The position numbers were made by a program, and so were the translations under genes. The notes beneath the pieces are model-generated. The model made no database searches, had not been told where the DNA came from, and was given only the letters and a program-made list of their open reading frames with translations. This document shows positions 41,690-52,914 of a DNA stretch of 64,000 nucleotides, piece by piece (position 1 is the stretch's first letter; the number at the start of each line of letters is the position of its first letter). The DNA is taken from contig CM064665.1 in assembly GCA_032717465.1 (NCBI GenBank), positions 25,961,511 to 26,025,510 of the forward strand, read 5' to 3'. The DNA comes from Coenobita brevimanus. Taxonomy: Eukaryota > Arthropoda > Malacostraca > Decapoda > Coenobitidae.

Positions 41690-42850
41690 CACCTATTGAT
41701 GTCTTATATGTGGTCCTTGAAGGCAAGTCCAGTGTAATAGGTCACTCCAAGGATCTTTGTAGAGGGGGTGTGCAGCACTGGCACAGTTGACATCCAAAGT
41801 CCCATAACTTCTCTTGTTTGGACTTTGAAAATCACCCTGGGAGATCTGCAGCAACCAACACTGATGACACAGTTCTATGGCCAAATCAAGTCATCATTAC
41901 TAGTTGCTGCAGATTCACCACACTGATTTTCAAAGTACAAGGAGGGAGAAGCATGTGAGGCAGCAGGAATTTTCATGTTGACTGTACTGTGTAAAGTGTG
42001 AAGTTAGAGGTGTACCTGTGCTCATGCCTGCTGGTGGTGATGAGTGTGGTGGTGGATTTGGCTGCAGTGATCATCAGCCTCTTATCCTCAACCCATGCCT
42101 GAAGTATGCTGAGGTGGGCTGTGTCTGTGATATGGCGGCTGCTTCTTATGGTAATGTTGTTACCACATGAAGCAATGCTGGTGGCAGCTAAGTGTGTACG
42201 AATGTCATGCATGTACAGGTATAAGTTGAAAAGCGTGGGTGAAAATTCAGAGCCCTGTGGAACTCCTTGAAAGAAGTTTGGCGTCCATGATGGCTTTCCC
42301 TGGAGCGCAACATGTGCTTGTCTGTCAGATAAGTAGTTAGTAATCTAGCATTTGTTATTATTCTCCATGTTTGTGCTGTTGATCTGGGTGATTAGCTTAA
42401 GTCTGGGGAAGGCATCAAAGGCTTTACTAAGGTCTAATAAGAGGTGTACAGGCATGTTGTGTGGGTCATGAGGATGTGGTGCTGTCTGATGTGCGTTGCC
42501 ACAGGTTGGTTAATAAGGTGTTTGGGGAGTCTAGTGCCCTAAAGCTATGTTGTGAGGGAGCAAGGACATGAGGTGTGACTTGTTAAAATATAATCATTCA
42601 GTTATCTTGGATAGCGTGCCAAGTAGTGTTACGAGTTGTGTGTGTTGGGTCGCTGTTTGGTTTAGGAACAGTAATGACTGCTTCAAGTATCCAAATGTTG
42701 GGAAGGCTAAAGTGTGTGTATGAATACTGGAGTTGGTGATGTTTGTGAGGGCAGGATGCTGTATGGTCCTAAAGGTCTCAGGTGTAGGCTAAGTTACTGA
42801 TGCCGTCCAGCCCTATGCTTCTAAAGTCCATGGTCTCAATAATGTTATAT
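41690..42850 (-). pseudogene. LINE-E reverse transcriptase, decayed
   Basis: The minus strand carries, in order, LDGISNLAYT (near 42800), LLDLSKAFDAFPRLKLITQ (~42390-42430), SDRQAHVALQGKPSW (~42290-42330), QGVPQGSEFSPTLFNLYLYM (~42215-42270), then MITAAKSTTTLITTS and KILGVTYYTGLAFKDHI (~41730-41760). This is the RT of a Jockey/CR1-group element with several stops and frameshifts. The YADD region is altered. Confidence 0.85.
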
Positions 42851-42904
42851 GTCTCTTCTGGAATGAAGTGGAAAGGACTGTCTATGCAAAGACTGTTTTT
42901 TCAG

Positions 42905-43912
42905 ATTCAGTGCATAAGGCTGCAGTGCACGTGGATAGTGGACTGAGTGAATTTTTCTATTTGAAGGTTGGATTGAAACAGATATGTCATGTCTCCATGG
43001 TTGTTCAATCTGTACATGGATGAGGTTATAAAAGAGATACAAGGTAGGGCAGTGGATGTTGGACTGGCCCTACTGGGAGAGGGCAGTGTTTGGAAACTAC
43101 CAATACTGTTGTTTGCAGATGATACTGTGTTGTTAAGTAAAGATGAAGCAGAGCTGCAAGGCTTTGTGGATGAGTCTGGGAGAGTGTGTAAGAAACAGAA
43201 TCAAAAGGTGAATGTAGGGAAGAGTAAAATTATGGTCTTCAAGAGATGCGAAGTCAGTGAATGTACAGTGAGGCTGGATGAGGAGAAAATGGAAAATGTG
43301 AGTGCGTTTAAGTACGGTACTGTACTTGGCTAGTGTGATGAGTATGGATGTAAGTTTAGAGGGTGAAGTGCTTGAATGGGTACAACAAGAAAGAAAAGTT
43401 GCTGGTTCCAAGAAAGCAGTGATAAGAAACAGGGAAGTGAGCATGGAAGTGAAAATGCTACTACATGACAGTATTGTGATACCACCTCTAATGTAGGGAA
43501 GTGAAGCTTGGACCTTGTTGGAGGGACAGAAGTCAAGAATAAGAGCAGTGGAAATAAGTTATTTGAGAGAAGCCTGTGGAGTCACATGAAGAGACAGACT
43601 GACAAATGAGGATGTGAAGGAGCGTTGTGGTGTGGATGTGATAGGAAGCGTTAGGGGAAACACAATGAGGTGGTTTGGCCATGTGGTGAGGATGGAGAGT
43701 GAGAGACTGATGAGAAGTGTGTATGTGAGTGAGTTGGAGGGGAGGAGAGGGTGGGGGAGGCCAAGGATGAGATGGAGGGATGGAGTGGAGAGGTATATGT
43801 GAAAGGGAGGTGTGAGCTAGGAGCAGGGCAGTGAAATGTCAGGTGACATGGAGGCAATTTGTTTGTGGCCACCCCTTACAGGATTAAGGCGTCTAGCAGT
43901 AGGTAGATAGAA
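42905..43912 (+). mobile_element. LINE-A2, 5'-truncated in RT
   Basis: Frame 42989-43333 carries MSPWLFNLYMDEVIKEIQG and LFADDTVLLSKDEAELQGF. Further frames 43302-43496 and 43614-43802 give the rest with frameshifts. The tail at 43880-43912 is GGCGTCTAGCAGTAG with a short GATA. Confidence 0.92.
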
Positions 43913-44012
43913 AAAGGAACCAAAGGCCAAAAGCCCACAAGACTGATCCCTAAAAGTAAAAATAAAAACAAAATAAGTCAAAGTCAAGATCCATTTTATA
44001 GCAACATCAAGG
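43913..44012 (-). mobile_element. LINE-F 3' UTR remnant
   Basis: GGAACCAAAGGCC, CCCACAAGACTG and TCAAGATCCATTT match other LINE-F 3' ends. Confidence 0.5.
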
Positions 44013-44064
44013 CCAGGACCAAAGAATGCTGAGGTTAGGACTGATAGATATGGCTTTCTCAGAC

Positions 44065-44364
44065 AAGTTAGGCTCCATTAGAAACAATCTGAGGTGGTTT
44101 GGCCATGTGGAGAGGCTGGAGAATGAGAGACTGACGAGGAGAATGTATGTGAGTGAGGTGGAGGGGGGGAGAGGGATGGGAAGGCCAAGGATGTGATGGA
44201 GGGATGAAGTGGAGATATATGAGGGAGGGGGGTGTATGCTGGGAGCAGGGCAGTGAAATGGCGGGGGACAGGGCAACATGGAGGCAGTTTGTTTGTGGCC
44301 ACCCCTTACAGGATTAAGGCGTCTGGCAATAGATAGAGAGATAGACAGATAGATCTGGTCTCCA
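44065..44364 (+). mobile_element. LINE-A2 3' fragment
   Basis: CTGAGGTGGTTTGGCCATGT to TTAAGGCGTCTGGCAATAG, with tail GATAGAGAGATAGACAGATA. Confidence 0.87.
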
Positions 44365-44409
44365 TAATGCCAATACCCGTAGACCCTTCAAAAAGTATCA
44401 AAGTTAGAA

Positions 44410-44653
44410 CTATACTCATTTTTTTTTTTTTTTAGTGAGGTGAAGATGCACTTGACAGGTTGGTGATGACTGGCTGAATGCAACATGTCCGAATAACATT
44501 TACTAACACAAATTTCCCCCTCAGATACCTGTATATGTTGTCAATTAATAATGCTAACGAGTAAAGAGATTATGAAGTAATGTTGCATTCAGCCAATCAT
44601 CACCAGCATGTCAAGTGCATCTTCACCTCAATAAAAAAAAAAACTGAGTATAG
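44410..44653. mobile_element. Foldback element with ~75-bp inverted arms
   Basis: Left arm: CTATACTCA, T-run, GAGGTGAAGATGCACTTGAC, GCTGAATGCAACAT. The right arm is its complement with few changes. AGAA directly flanks both ends (44406-44409, 44654-44657), a candidate 4-bp target duplication. No coding capacity. Confidence 0.82.
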
Positions 44654-44702
44654 AGAATACCAAGTTTACCGAACCTAGAACTGGAGAAAATGGCTCTCCT
44701 GT

Positions 44703-44965
44703 ACTATAGTTGCAGCGCACGACTCTGAGGTTGTCATTATCGTACCCTGGCAACCTACCATTCAAAAGTGAGTTCAATTTCATATCATACACGAATCATA
44801 TTATTATGCAAAGAATATATTATACACAAATATTATTATACACGAACATACTATACACAAATCACATGCGTCTCATATTATACACGAAATCAGATGCACT
44901 TTTGAATGCTAGGTTGCCAGGGCACAATAATAACAGCCTCAGAGTCATGTGCTTCTACTATAGGT
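44703..44965. mobile_element. MITE-L, uninterrupted palindromic copy
   Basis: Arms of ~85 bp: CTATAGTTGCAGCGCACGAC, TCTGAGGTTGTCATTATCG, GGCAACCTACCATTCAAAAG and their complements at the right. The central ~90 bp is AT-rich with repeated TATTATACACGAA-like motifs. Confidence 0.85.
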
Positions 44966-45821
44966 TAGATCAGAAAATCTTGATGGCCAAGTCTGGGTGA
45001 AAACTGAAATTCTGACATTCTTCTTCTTCCAATCATTTATTTTTACTTCCCTCGCTCAGAACCCATGCATTTTCCCCCATACTTGTTAACCTTTGCTGAG
45101 CTGCTGACCTCGTATAAGGCACAATGAACATGCATGGGCCAAGCTGCATGCCTCATATGATCAATCAATAAATTGACAGTAACTCTCAGTTAGCTATTGT
45201 CACAATGTACAGCCAAACGCAATATCTGACGCTGTTAGCCTGGCTCTATGAAAGCAATATCCGTCGAAATTATGCAACATCTGGCACCAAAACATGAAGT
45301 GGCCGGTGGTTCTATGTATTATCTGGTGGTAAGGTGTATCAACCGGATCGTACGCGCTAGCCAACCAGTGCCCAGAAAAAGCCCTGCAACACACCAGCCA
45401 ATCAGAATTCGTTGCAGGGGCAGCCCACCCAGAGTGCCAATTCTCTCATTTTCTCCCGAGGATCTCATCCAGTGTAGACGTATCTATGCGCTCTGCTCTT
45501 GTGACCGTTTGGTGACAAAACTCTGGTGCTGTGACTTACTCTGTGGCCTGCCATGACAAAACCCTGGTGCTGTGACTTACTCTGGCCTGCCATGCCTCTC
45601 TCCCAGTTGTTGCAAAGCCTGTGGCCTCTCAGTGCTTTGTGTCCTGGTGCTCTATTGTGATTCTGAAATTACTGTACACGTAATTACTGTCAGCAGACAC
45701 CACAAGATTACGTGCACTGTACTGTACTGTACAGCATGGTGTACAGTACAACTCTATCCTCCAATGATTCCAACATGAGGTGAGTACATAGTACAATGTG
45801 TACTGTATTACTGTACTACAG
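44966..45821. other. No recognised feature; short tandem duplication at ~45530-45600
   Basis: CTGGTGCTGTGACTTACTCT occurs twice, ~38 bp apart. Several CAGTACAGTA-type runs lie at 45715-45840. No gene seen. Confidence 0.45.
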
Positions 45822-46040
45822 TAGAGTAATCCCTGTACTATCCGGACGCCCACTTTCCGGACTCCCCACTTACCGGACATTGTGGGCCTGGACCTTCAGA
45901 ACCCAAAAATGGCCAAAAAAAGAAAATCCCCCCAAAATCCAAATTTTTTTCCCACCCGTAATTTGAATTGCCAAGCGGCGCCGAACAGCTGTTTACACCA
46001 CGGCCCCTTCACCCCTTCCTTCCTCCCCCCTTCCCTGTCA

Positions 46041-46769
46041 GGGTTGCCATTTGGTATTTTTCATTACCAAATGTGGGCCATTTTGGTACTGAAAAGTTCA
46101 TTTGGTAGTGAATCAGCATGATCAATTACCAAACAGAGTTTTCACATGTACGAAGATAAAGAGAATGGAGACGGTGGACTGTCTGCTTTCTTTGATTAAT
46201 CTGCTAGCATACATAGCACAACAATAAACATCTATCTATCTATCTATTGCCAGACACCATAATCCCATAAGGGGTGGCCGTTTGACTCTGAGTTATTTGT
46301 TTTACGGGGAGGGGCACTAACCCTCCACCAACCCACTTGTTGACACGTAGGAAGCACGTATGGTTTGGTTATATGGTTACCACCCAGCGCTGTAAATGGT
46401 TTCTTGGCTTACAGGAAACCATTTGGCTTGTCACTCAATGTAAAGCCACCTGTAAAGGAAAGAAAAGCAATAAGAAGTGACAGGAAAGATGGAAAAAATA
46501 GGAAGAGAGGAGGGCAGGCACAGAGAAAGAATAATACAGGCTAAGGAAGAAGTAGGCAGCACTACATCAAGTGAGTGGATGATGGTCGCCACCACCTACC
46601 ACTAACAATAAACATGCTGCTGATTATTAGAAGAGTGATATTTCCATTTGTACATATAATTAGTGAAGAATAAATGCTTCCTTTAAGAATCTGGTAATGA
46701 AAAGTTAAATTTGGTAATGAAAACTGTGGAGTTTGGTAATGTGGCCGAGCTAAGATCTGGCAACCCTGT
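46041..46769. mobile_element. hAT-like non-autonomous element
   Basis: Ends CAGGGTTGCCA and TGGCAACCCTG are inverted. Several ATTTGGTAATGAAAA-type repeats lie inside both ends. The end sequence resembles hAT termini, but no clear 8-bp duplication is visible. Contains N1 at 46232-46603. Confidence 0.6.
46232..46603 (-). mobile_element. N1 non-autonomous retroposon, complete, with 12-bp target duplication
   Basis: Flanked by perfect AACAATAAACAT at 46220-46231 and 46604-46615. Read on the minus strand: 5' AGTGGTAGGTGGTGGCGACC, a pyrimidine-rich stretch, GTGACAAGCCAAATGG and the 13-bp-stem hairpin, ACGCTGGGTGGTAACCATAT, then a direct join to the last codons of LINE-A2 (GHPLRD equivalent), its stop, and the GATA tail. 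372 bp; no protein. It must use another element's RT, presumably LINE-A's. Confidence 0.92.
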
Positions 46770-48434
46770 CCCCAGTTACTGCCTAACCTTCGTCCAGGGA
46801 AGACATTCATCACAAAGGATGCCGCACGTGCTCGTTTTTGTGAATAAACAGTGAATAAACTGCAATACCTCGCCACTAGACCACATGGGAATTTACAGTG
46901 TTGTGCAGTGTTACGAAATTAGAATTTAGAGTGCGAAGGATTAAGTGATGAGTGCAAAGTGGCGGTTGAAACTGGCGTGGTGCAGTTAAGAACAGAAAGT
47001 GCAGTGTTAAACAATTATTATTCACAGTGCAAAGAATTAAGTGTAGCACAATACTGGATTACTGTACACGCTTCAAGTGTATTTTCGCAACTGCCAGAGC
47101 CTTGGTGAAGGCGGCCACAGACATGCTGTAAGTACCCTGTACACTGCTAGGCCTAAGTATTTTCCATACTCACTTTTAATTTCTCATTCTCTGGTTCCTT
47201 TTCATTTCTTTCATGCTTTATGTCCATTATTGGTGTGAATAGGGTTTTAAATAGGTTTAAATAAGTGCTATGCATGTCCGGTAGGGAGTTATTTAGGTAG
47301 CTTTCAAAGTTAGGCTGGGTTAGGGTCATAAGTACCAGTCCAGCAGGCAGAAGCCCACTTTCCGGACAGGACCACTTTCCAGACATGCCTTTGGCTCTAT
47401 TACATCGGATAGTGGAGGGATTACTCAGTAGCCCCTCATTTATCCAGACGCTCAGTATCTGGATGTATTCAGCATGCGGACACTGAGCCTTGGCTCTATG
47501 AAACCATTAACTGAATTTACTTGCTATTATCCGGACGTAAAAGTCCCCGAGAACTTTGGCCGGCCAGCCAACATGTTCAAACATTCATTATCGTGGCCGC
47601 AGGCCTCAAGCCGTGAGCGGGAAGTAGTCTGTAACCCACAACCAGAGCTAAAATGTCCATCTGCCCCTGTACTGAATGGTCAAAGCTGTGCACTTGTCCT
47701 ATCAGTCCCAACGAACCTCCAGCACCTGAATAATACAACTGTAACCTGCAAGCAGTGTCAAAATGTCCATATGCATCCCCACTGAATGTCCAGTGTCGCA
47801 CGGCCACTGGGCTAAGTCTTTCCCGACCGCCACCTCCACTGAACACAGATCACAGGCCACGAGTACAGTACAGTACACGTTTGGTGACAGTGGCTGTCCG
47901 CCTCTCTACCGAACATCTAAAGTCCCCCAGTCACCGTGAGTTGTGTTTCCGCATGGCCACTCGACGTCTAACAGATCGCAAGCCATAAGTACATGTACAG
48001 TAAAAATGCTCGTTTGCCTGTTGACAAAAGGAGGGGAATCCTGCCCTCAGCCTCGCTTGTCCCTCCTCCATACCCACCCAGTTCCCGTCTCATTCCCTTA
48101 CTCCCTACCCTCCTATGTGGTGATAACACTGATTCATGAGTTTTCAAAGTTTTTTGCAATTTATTATTGAAATTACGAAGTGGCCACGAGACAGCCCATT
48201 AAATTCTGCATCTAGACATACAGTATGCTTATATGACTCGTGGAAGGTGCTGGCAAAATTTTGCACTAGGATGGTTATATGAAGGTAAGTTTTACTCCTG
48301 AACTCTTTCCTCTCACTGCATTTCTGTACTTTTACTTATCAGTTTTTTGCGTTATTATTTGCTAATCTTACAGTATAAACATCAGCGAAGATGATGGTAT
48401 ACCATTTATACCAATATGACCAATTTCCAGTGGC

Positions 48435-49790
48435 ATATTTGGAAAAGAGGAAAAAGAAGTGTGTGGTAATCATAGGGGTATTTGCCTTCTTAGTGTAAGA
48501 GGAAAAGTATATGGTAGGATACTTATTGACAGAGTTAGGGAAATAACAGAGGAATTAGTTGGAGAAGAACAGGGAGGCTTTAGGAAGGGAAGAGGTCGTG
48601 TAGATCAGATATTCATTCTTAGATCTTTAGTGGAAAAGTTCCTAGAAAAGGAAAAGAAGTTGTATGTGGCTTTCATGGATTTGGAGAAAGCATATGACAG
48701 GGTGGATAGACAAGGATTGTGGAAAGTATTAAGAATATATGGAGTAGATGGGAAGTTGTTGAATGCTGTGAAGAGTATGTATGATGGTGCTAAGGCTGCA
48801 GTGCGTGTGGATGGTGAACTGAGTGAATTTTTCTCTTTGAAGGTTGGGTTGAAACAGGGATGTGTCATGTCTCCATGGTTGTTCAATCTGTACATGGATG
48901 GGGTAATAAAAGAGGTACAAGGTAGGGCAGTGGATGTTGGAGTGGCCCTGGTGAGAGAGATTAGTGTTTGGAAACTCCCTGTACTGTTGTTTGCAGATGA
49001 TACTGTGTTGTTGAGTGAAGACGAAGGGGAGCTGCAAGGCTTGGTGGATGAGTTTGGGAGAGTGTGTAAGAAACGGAATCTAAAGGTGAATGCAGGAAGA
49101 GTAATGTGATGGTCTTTGAGAGAGGTGAAGTCAGTGAATGTACAGAGAGGTTGGATGGTGAGGAATTGGAAAATGTGAGGACGTTTAAGTACTGTACTTG
49201 GGTAGTGTGATGAGTAGGGATGGAGGTTTGGAGGGTCAAGTGCTTGAAAGGGTACAACAAGGAAGAAAGGTTGCTGGTTCCTTGAAAGCAGTGATAAGAA
49301 ACAGGGAAGTGAGCATGGAAGTGAAAAGTTACTACATGACAGTATTATGATACCAACTCTAATGTGTGGAAATGAAGCTTGGATGTTGTTGGAAGGACAC
49401 AAGTCAAGAGTGAGAGCAGTGGAAATGAGTTATTTAAGAGAAGCCTGTGGAGTCACATGGAGAGACAGGCTGGCAGATGGGAATATAAAGAAGCATTGTG
49501 ATGTGGATGTGATAGAAAGCATTAGGAGGAACACACTGAGGTGGTTTGGCCATGTGGAGAGGATGGAGGGTGAGAGACTGACAAGGAGAGTGTATGTGAG
49601 TGAGGTGGAGGGGGGGAGAGGGAGGCCGAGGATGAGATGGAGGGATGGGGTGGAGAGGTATATGAAAGAAGGGGATGTGAGTTGGCAGCAGGGCAGTGAA
49701 ATGGCGGGGGACAGGGCAACATGAAGGCGATTTGTTCGTGGCCACTCCGTACGGGATTGAGGCATCTGGCAATAGATAGACAGATAGAGA
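48435..49790 (+). mobile_element. LINE-A2, 5'-truncated at the start of RT
   Basis: Frame 48459-49109: EVCGNHRGICLL, EEQGGFRKGRGRVDQIF, VAFMDLEKAYDRVDR, GLKQGCVMSPWLFNLYMDGV, LFADDTVLLSEDEGELQGL. Frameshifts at ~49100 and ~49330 follow. Frame 49347-49724 covers the C-terminus to DRAT. Tail: GAGGCATCTGGCAATAG with GATA/GACA. Confidence 0.93.
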
Positions 49791-49864
49791 AATATTTGGC
49801 TGTGGATTTTATTTGGGGGGACCCAGGGAAAATCACTTGTCACAAATAACTGATTTTCAAACTG

Positions 49865-50500
49865 TCTTCAGGTTTTTTGTGGATTTCTATTGTTTATGCA
49901 TTGTGTTCTTGATGTTTAGCATTAATATGGATAAATTTAAGTGTGTTTTGATGTCTCAATATGGCAGACTGACCAGAAAACACCGCCAAAATTAGGAGGG
50001 GTACTGTACCTACAGCAATGTATAGATCAGGTGTTTTTTGGTTTTCATTTTTTTTTTTTAATGGTTTTCTTGGTGTTTAGCATTACTTTGGATATTCCTA
50101 TGTGTGTTTTGATGTCTAAATATGGCAGGTTGACCTAAAAACAGTGCCAAAATTAGGAGGGGTACTGTACATACAGTAGTGTATAGGTAGCGTGTTTTTT
50201 GGTTTTCAGTGTTCTTTCTGCATTGGTTTCTTGGTGTTGACAAGTATGTTGGATAATCGTATGTATGTTTTGATGTCAAACTATGTCAGAATGCACGGAA
50301 AACAATGCCAAAATAAGGAAGGATGCTGTATATACAGTAGTGTTTGGGTGGGTGTTGTTTAGGTTATCTGTGTTTTTTTCTGCATGGTTCTCTTGGTGTT
50401 TAGCATTACTTTGGATATGCCCATGTGTGTTTTCATGTCTAAATATGCCTGAATGACTGGGAAACATGGCCAAATTAAGCATAGGTACTGTACAAATAGG
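49865..50500. repeat. ~160-bp tandem repeat, about 4 divergent copies
   Basis: The landmark TTGGTGTTTAGCATTACTTT recurs near 49911 (altered), 50069, 50231 (altered) and 50393. Each unit also has AAATTAGGAGGGGTACTGTA. Lies inside the Tigger-like element. Confidence 0.85.
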
Positions 50501-50639
50501 TTAGGTATAGGTTGGAGGTTGGGTATAGGTGAGGTCTGGGTATAGCAGAGATATAGCATTCAGTATCCAGATGTTGCCACTACCCGGACATGCCTTTGGC
50601 CCTATTATGTCTGGATAAATGAGGTATTACTGTATATCA

Positions 50640-52292
50640 ATACTGTGGGAGGATGCCCATCATCCACTCACTCAGTGTAGTGATAATCAATTTCAGGGTA
50701 ACAATACACTGAGCAACAAGCCAAATGATTTCCTGTAAAGCAGGAAATTATTTACGGTAATATGCTGGGTGGTAACCTTATAACCAACCAACACATGTTC
50801 CCTGCATGTAAACAAGTGGGATGGTGGAGGGTCAGCACCCCTCTCCAAAAACAACTAAAAAGACAAACAAAATACCTTGGACCAGGACAGACCAACAAGT
50901 GACAACCAAGGACAGTACAATGGACAAGGTACTGACTTCAACGTAGAATGTAAGGGGTGCAAATGATGAGGTGAAAGGGAGAGAGATTGTTCAGGTGCTT
51001 AAGGGTGCACAAGTGGACATATGCAGTTTGACTGAGACTATATGGAATAGTGAGACTGTAAGAGAGTGGGAGTATGGATGGGGTATACAGGTATGTGTAG
51101 GAGTAGGAGAGATTGAGAGGGCAAAAGAAAGTGTAAGTATTGTTGTGTAAAAGAGATGGAAGGAGAATATAGGAGAGTATGGATCAGTTGGTTCAAGAAT
51201 TGTGTGGATAAGATTGAAAGCTGGAATACAAACATGGGCAATTGTGTGTGCATAGGTGTCAACAGAAGACCGTGTAAGCAGAGTAAAAGAAGAGTTCTGG
51301 GCAAATGTGGAAGCCTGCATGGAAAAGTTTGAGAGGAATAGGAGTTTTTTGGATTGGAGATATGACTGGAACAGTAGGGTTTGTGAAGGTGAATGGAGAA
51401 GTCGGTGAGTGGGGTGTGCCTGCAGAAGTGGATGAGAATGTCAGTGCTCTTGTGGACATTTGTGTGGGGAGGGGGGTTGGTGATAGCCAATACCCACTTT
51501 AGGCACAAAATGATCCACAGGTATATGTGGCGAGTGATGAGATGAGTGGGTGGTGAACTGAATGAACAGAAGACAATGACTGATTATGTGTGTGTGGATG
51601 ATAGAATGAAAAGGTATGTAATGGATGCCAGAGCATACAGAGGTTGGAGGAATGGACTTTCTGACCACCACTTGGTGGTGGTGAAAGGCAAGGTTCAAAT
51701 GAAATGGAGGAACAGAGGAAGGAAAGTACAGGAGAAAGCAGTCCATACCAGGAGGGTCGAAAGGTTGCAAGAGCATGGAAAAAAGCAGAATATAAGAGAT
51801 GTGGAGAAGCGATTGGGTAAATGTGATTTGAAGCAGATGGGGGATATGGAAGGTGTGTAAGATATTCACAGATGAAATCTGTGCAGCACGTGAGGTGGTG
51901 TGTGGGGAATAGAGAAGACGAAATAGGGTGCAAGGAACAGCATGGTGGAATGAAGAAGTGAGACAGGCTGTGGCACAAAAGAAGAAAGCTTATAGTGAGT
52001 GAATGAGAAACAAAGGCATGGAAGAAGTTGAGAAATGGAAGAGAGAGTTATATGTAGAGAGGAAGAGAGAGTTGAAAAGATTAGTAAGAAAGAGTAAGAA
52101 GAGAGTGGATGAGGAATATGGAAGGAATTTGAGTGTAAAGTGGAGAGAATGTAAGAAAATGTTCTGGAAAGAGGAAAAGAGATTAAGACAGCGTGATAGA
52201 GAAGTTAGACGGGGAGTGAAAGATAAAAATGGTAGATTGCTTGTGGAGAAGGGAGAAAAGGTGAGCAGATGGAGAGAACACTTTCATGACAC
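50640..52292 (+). mobile_element. LINE-A2 5' half (5' module, endonuclease, linker), 3'-truncated
   Basis: Starts with the N1-type 5' module (CATCATCCACTCACTCAGTG, hairpin AAATGATTTCCTG...CAGGAAATTATTT). It continues into a decayed endonuclease (VSTEDRV, GDSQYPL, TDYVCVDDRM, SDHHLVVVK in broken frames) and the linker frame 52003-52292 (RKSKKRVDEEYGRNLSVKW). It stops at REHFHD and runs into CACCACCACA. It has no RT and no 3' tail. Confidence 0.85.
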
Positions 52293-52364
52293 CACCACAA
52301 CTGCCACCACCACACAGACACGTACACACTTATTTGATCATGTTCATTAACTTTTCCATATACA

Positions 52365-52795
52365 TTAAAACCTCGATATAAGGGACTTCAATAGTCCGGA
52401 ATTTGATTTTATCAGACTCTTGGAGCTACCGGCCTAAATTCCTATATATCGGAAAAAGTCCGATAAAGCCAGATGAAGTCCGGACTGCCTGACCACTTCA
52501 GCCATGTTCACCACAATAGGGTAAATAAAAGACATGTTTATCAGTGTGCAGTACAGTACAGTACAGTGTTATTATACCATTTGATTAATGTAGTGACGTT
52601 ATAAAACAGTACAGTACCGCAATGGCAGCCAAAATAGTTTAAAAACCACTCATCCAATCCAGACTAATGTCTGATATTTCGGAAAAAGTTCGGTTTAGCA
52701 GGGGGAAGTCCGGATGTCGCTTTTATCGGAATTTCTCATTTTTTGGAATGGTTTGGGCCCCAATTAGTCTGTAATAGTGAGGTCTTACTATATAC
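52365..52795. mobile_element. Candidate pogo-like MITE
   Basis: The left end TTAAAACCTCGATATAAGGG and the right-end complement TAGTAAGACCTCACTATTAC are imperfect inverted repeats. Interior GATAAAGCCAGATGAAGTCC and TTCGGTTTAGCAGGGGGAAG resemble known pogo/Tc1-type ends. TA flanks likely. Confidence 0.55.
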
Positions 52796-52914
52796 CTGTG
52801 TTTCACCATTTAATTCTGGCACTGCAATAAACTTCAAGGTTACGCTATCATCCCTAAACAAACAGACACAAAAGCAAGCCAGAATGTAAAATAGAGCAAG
52901 CCAAATGATTAAGC

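Larger units (their letters stand above)
45822..47426. mobile_element. pogo/Tigger-like DNA element shell
   Basis: Left end GAGTAATCCCTGTACTATCC and right-end complement GAGTAATCCCTCCACTATCC are inverted repeats, each followed inside by CCACTTTCCGGAC-type motifs. A hAT-like element and an N1 copy are nested inside. No transposase recognised. Confidence 0.7.
47426..50632. mobile_element. Second pogo/Tigger-like element with a LINE-A2 insertion
   Basis: Left CAGTAGCCCCTCATTTATCC and right-end complement CAGTAATACCTCATTTATCC are matching inverted ends; TA follows the right end. CCGGACATGCCTTTGGC lies inside both ends. About 1.85 kb after removing the LINE. It abuts the previous element. Frames at 47474-47988 show no transposase domain. 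Confidence 0.78.

Noticed and set aside
48605..49402. 265-codon minus frame
   Set aside because: Antisense of the LINE-A2 RT at 48435-49790.
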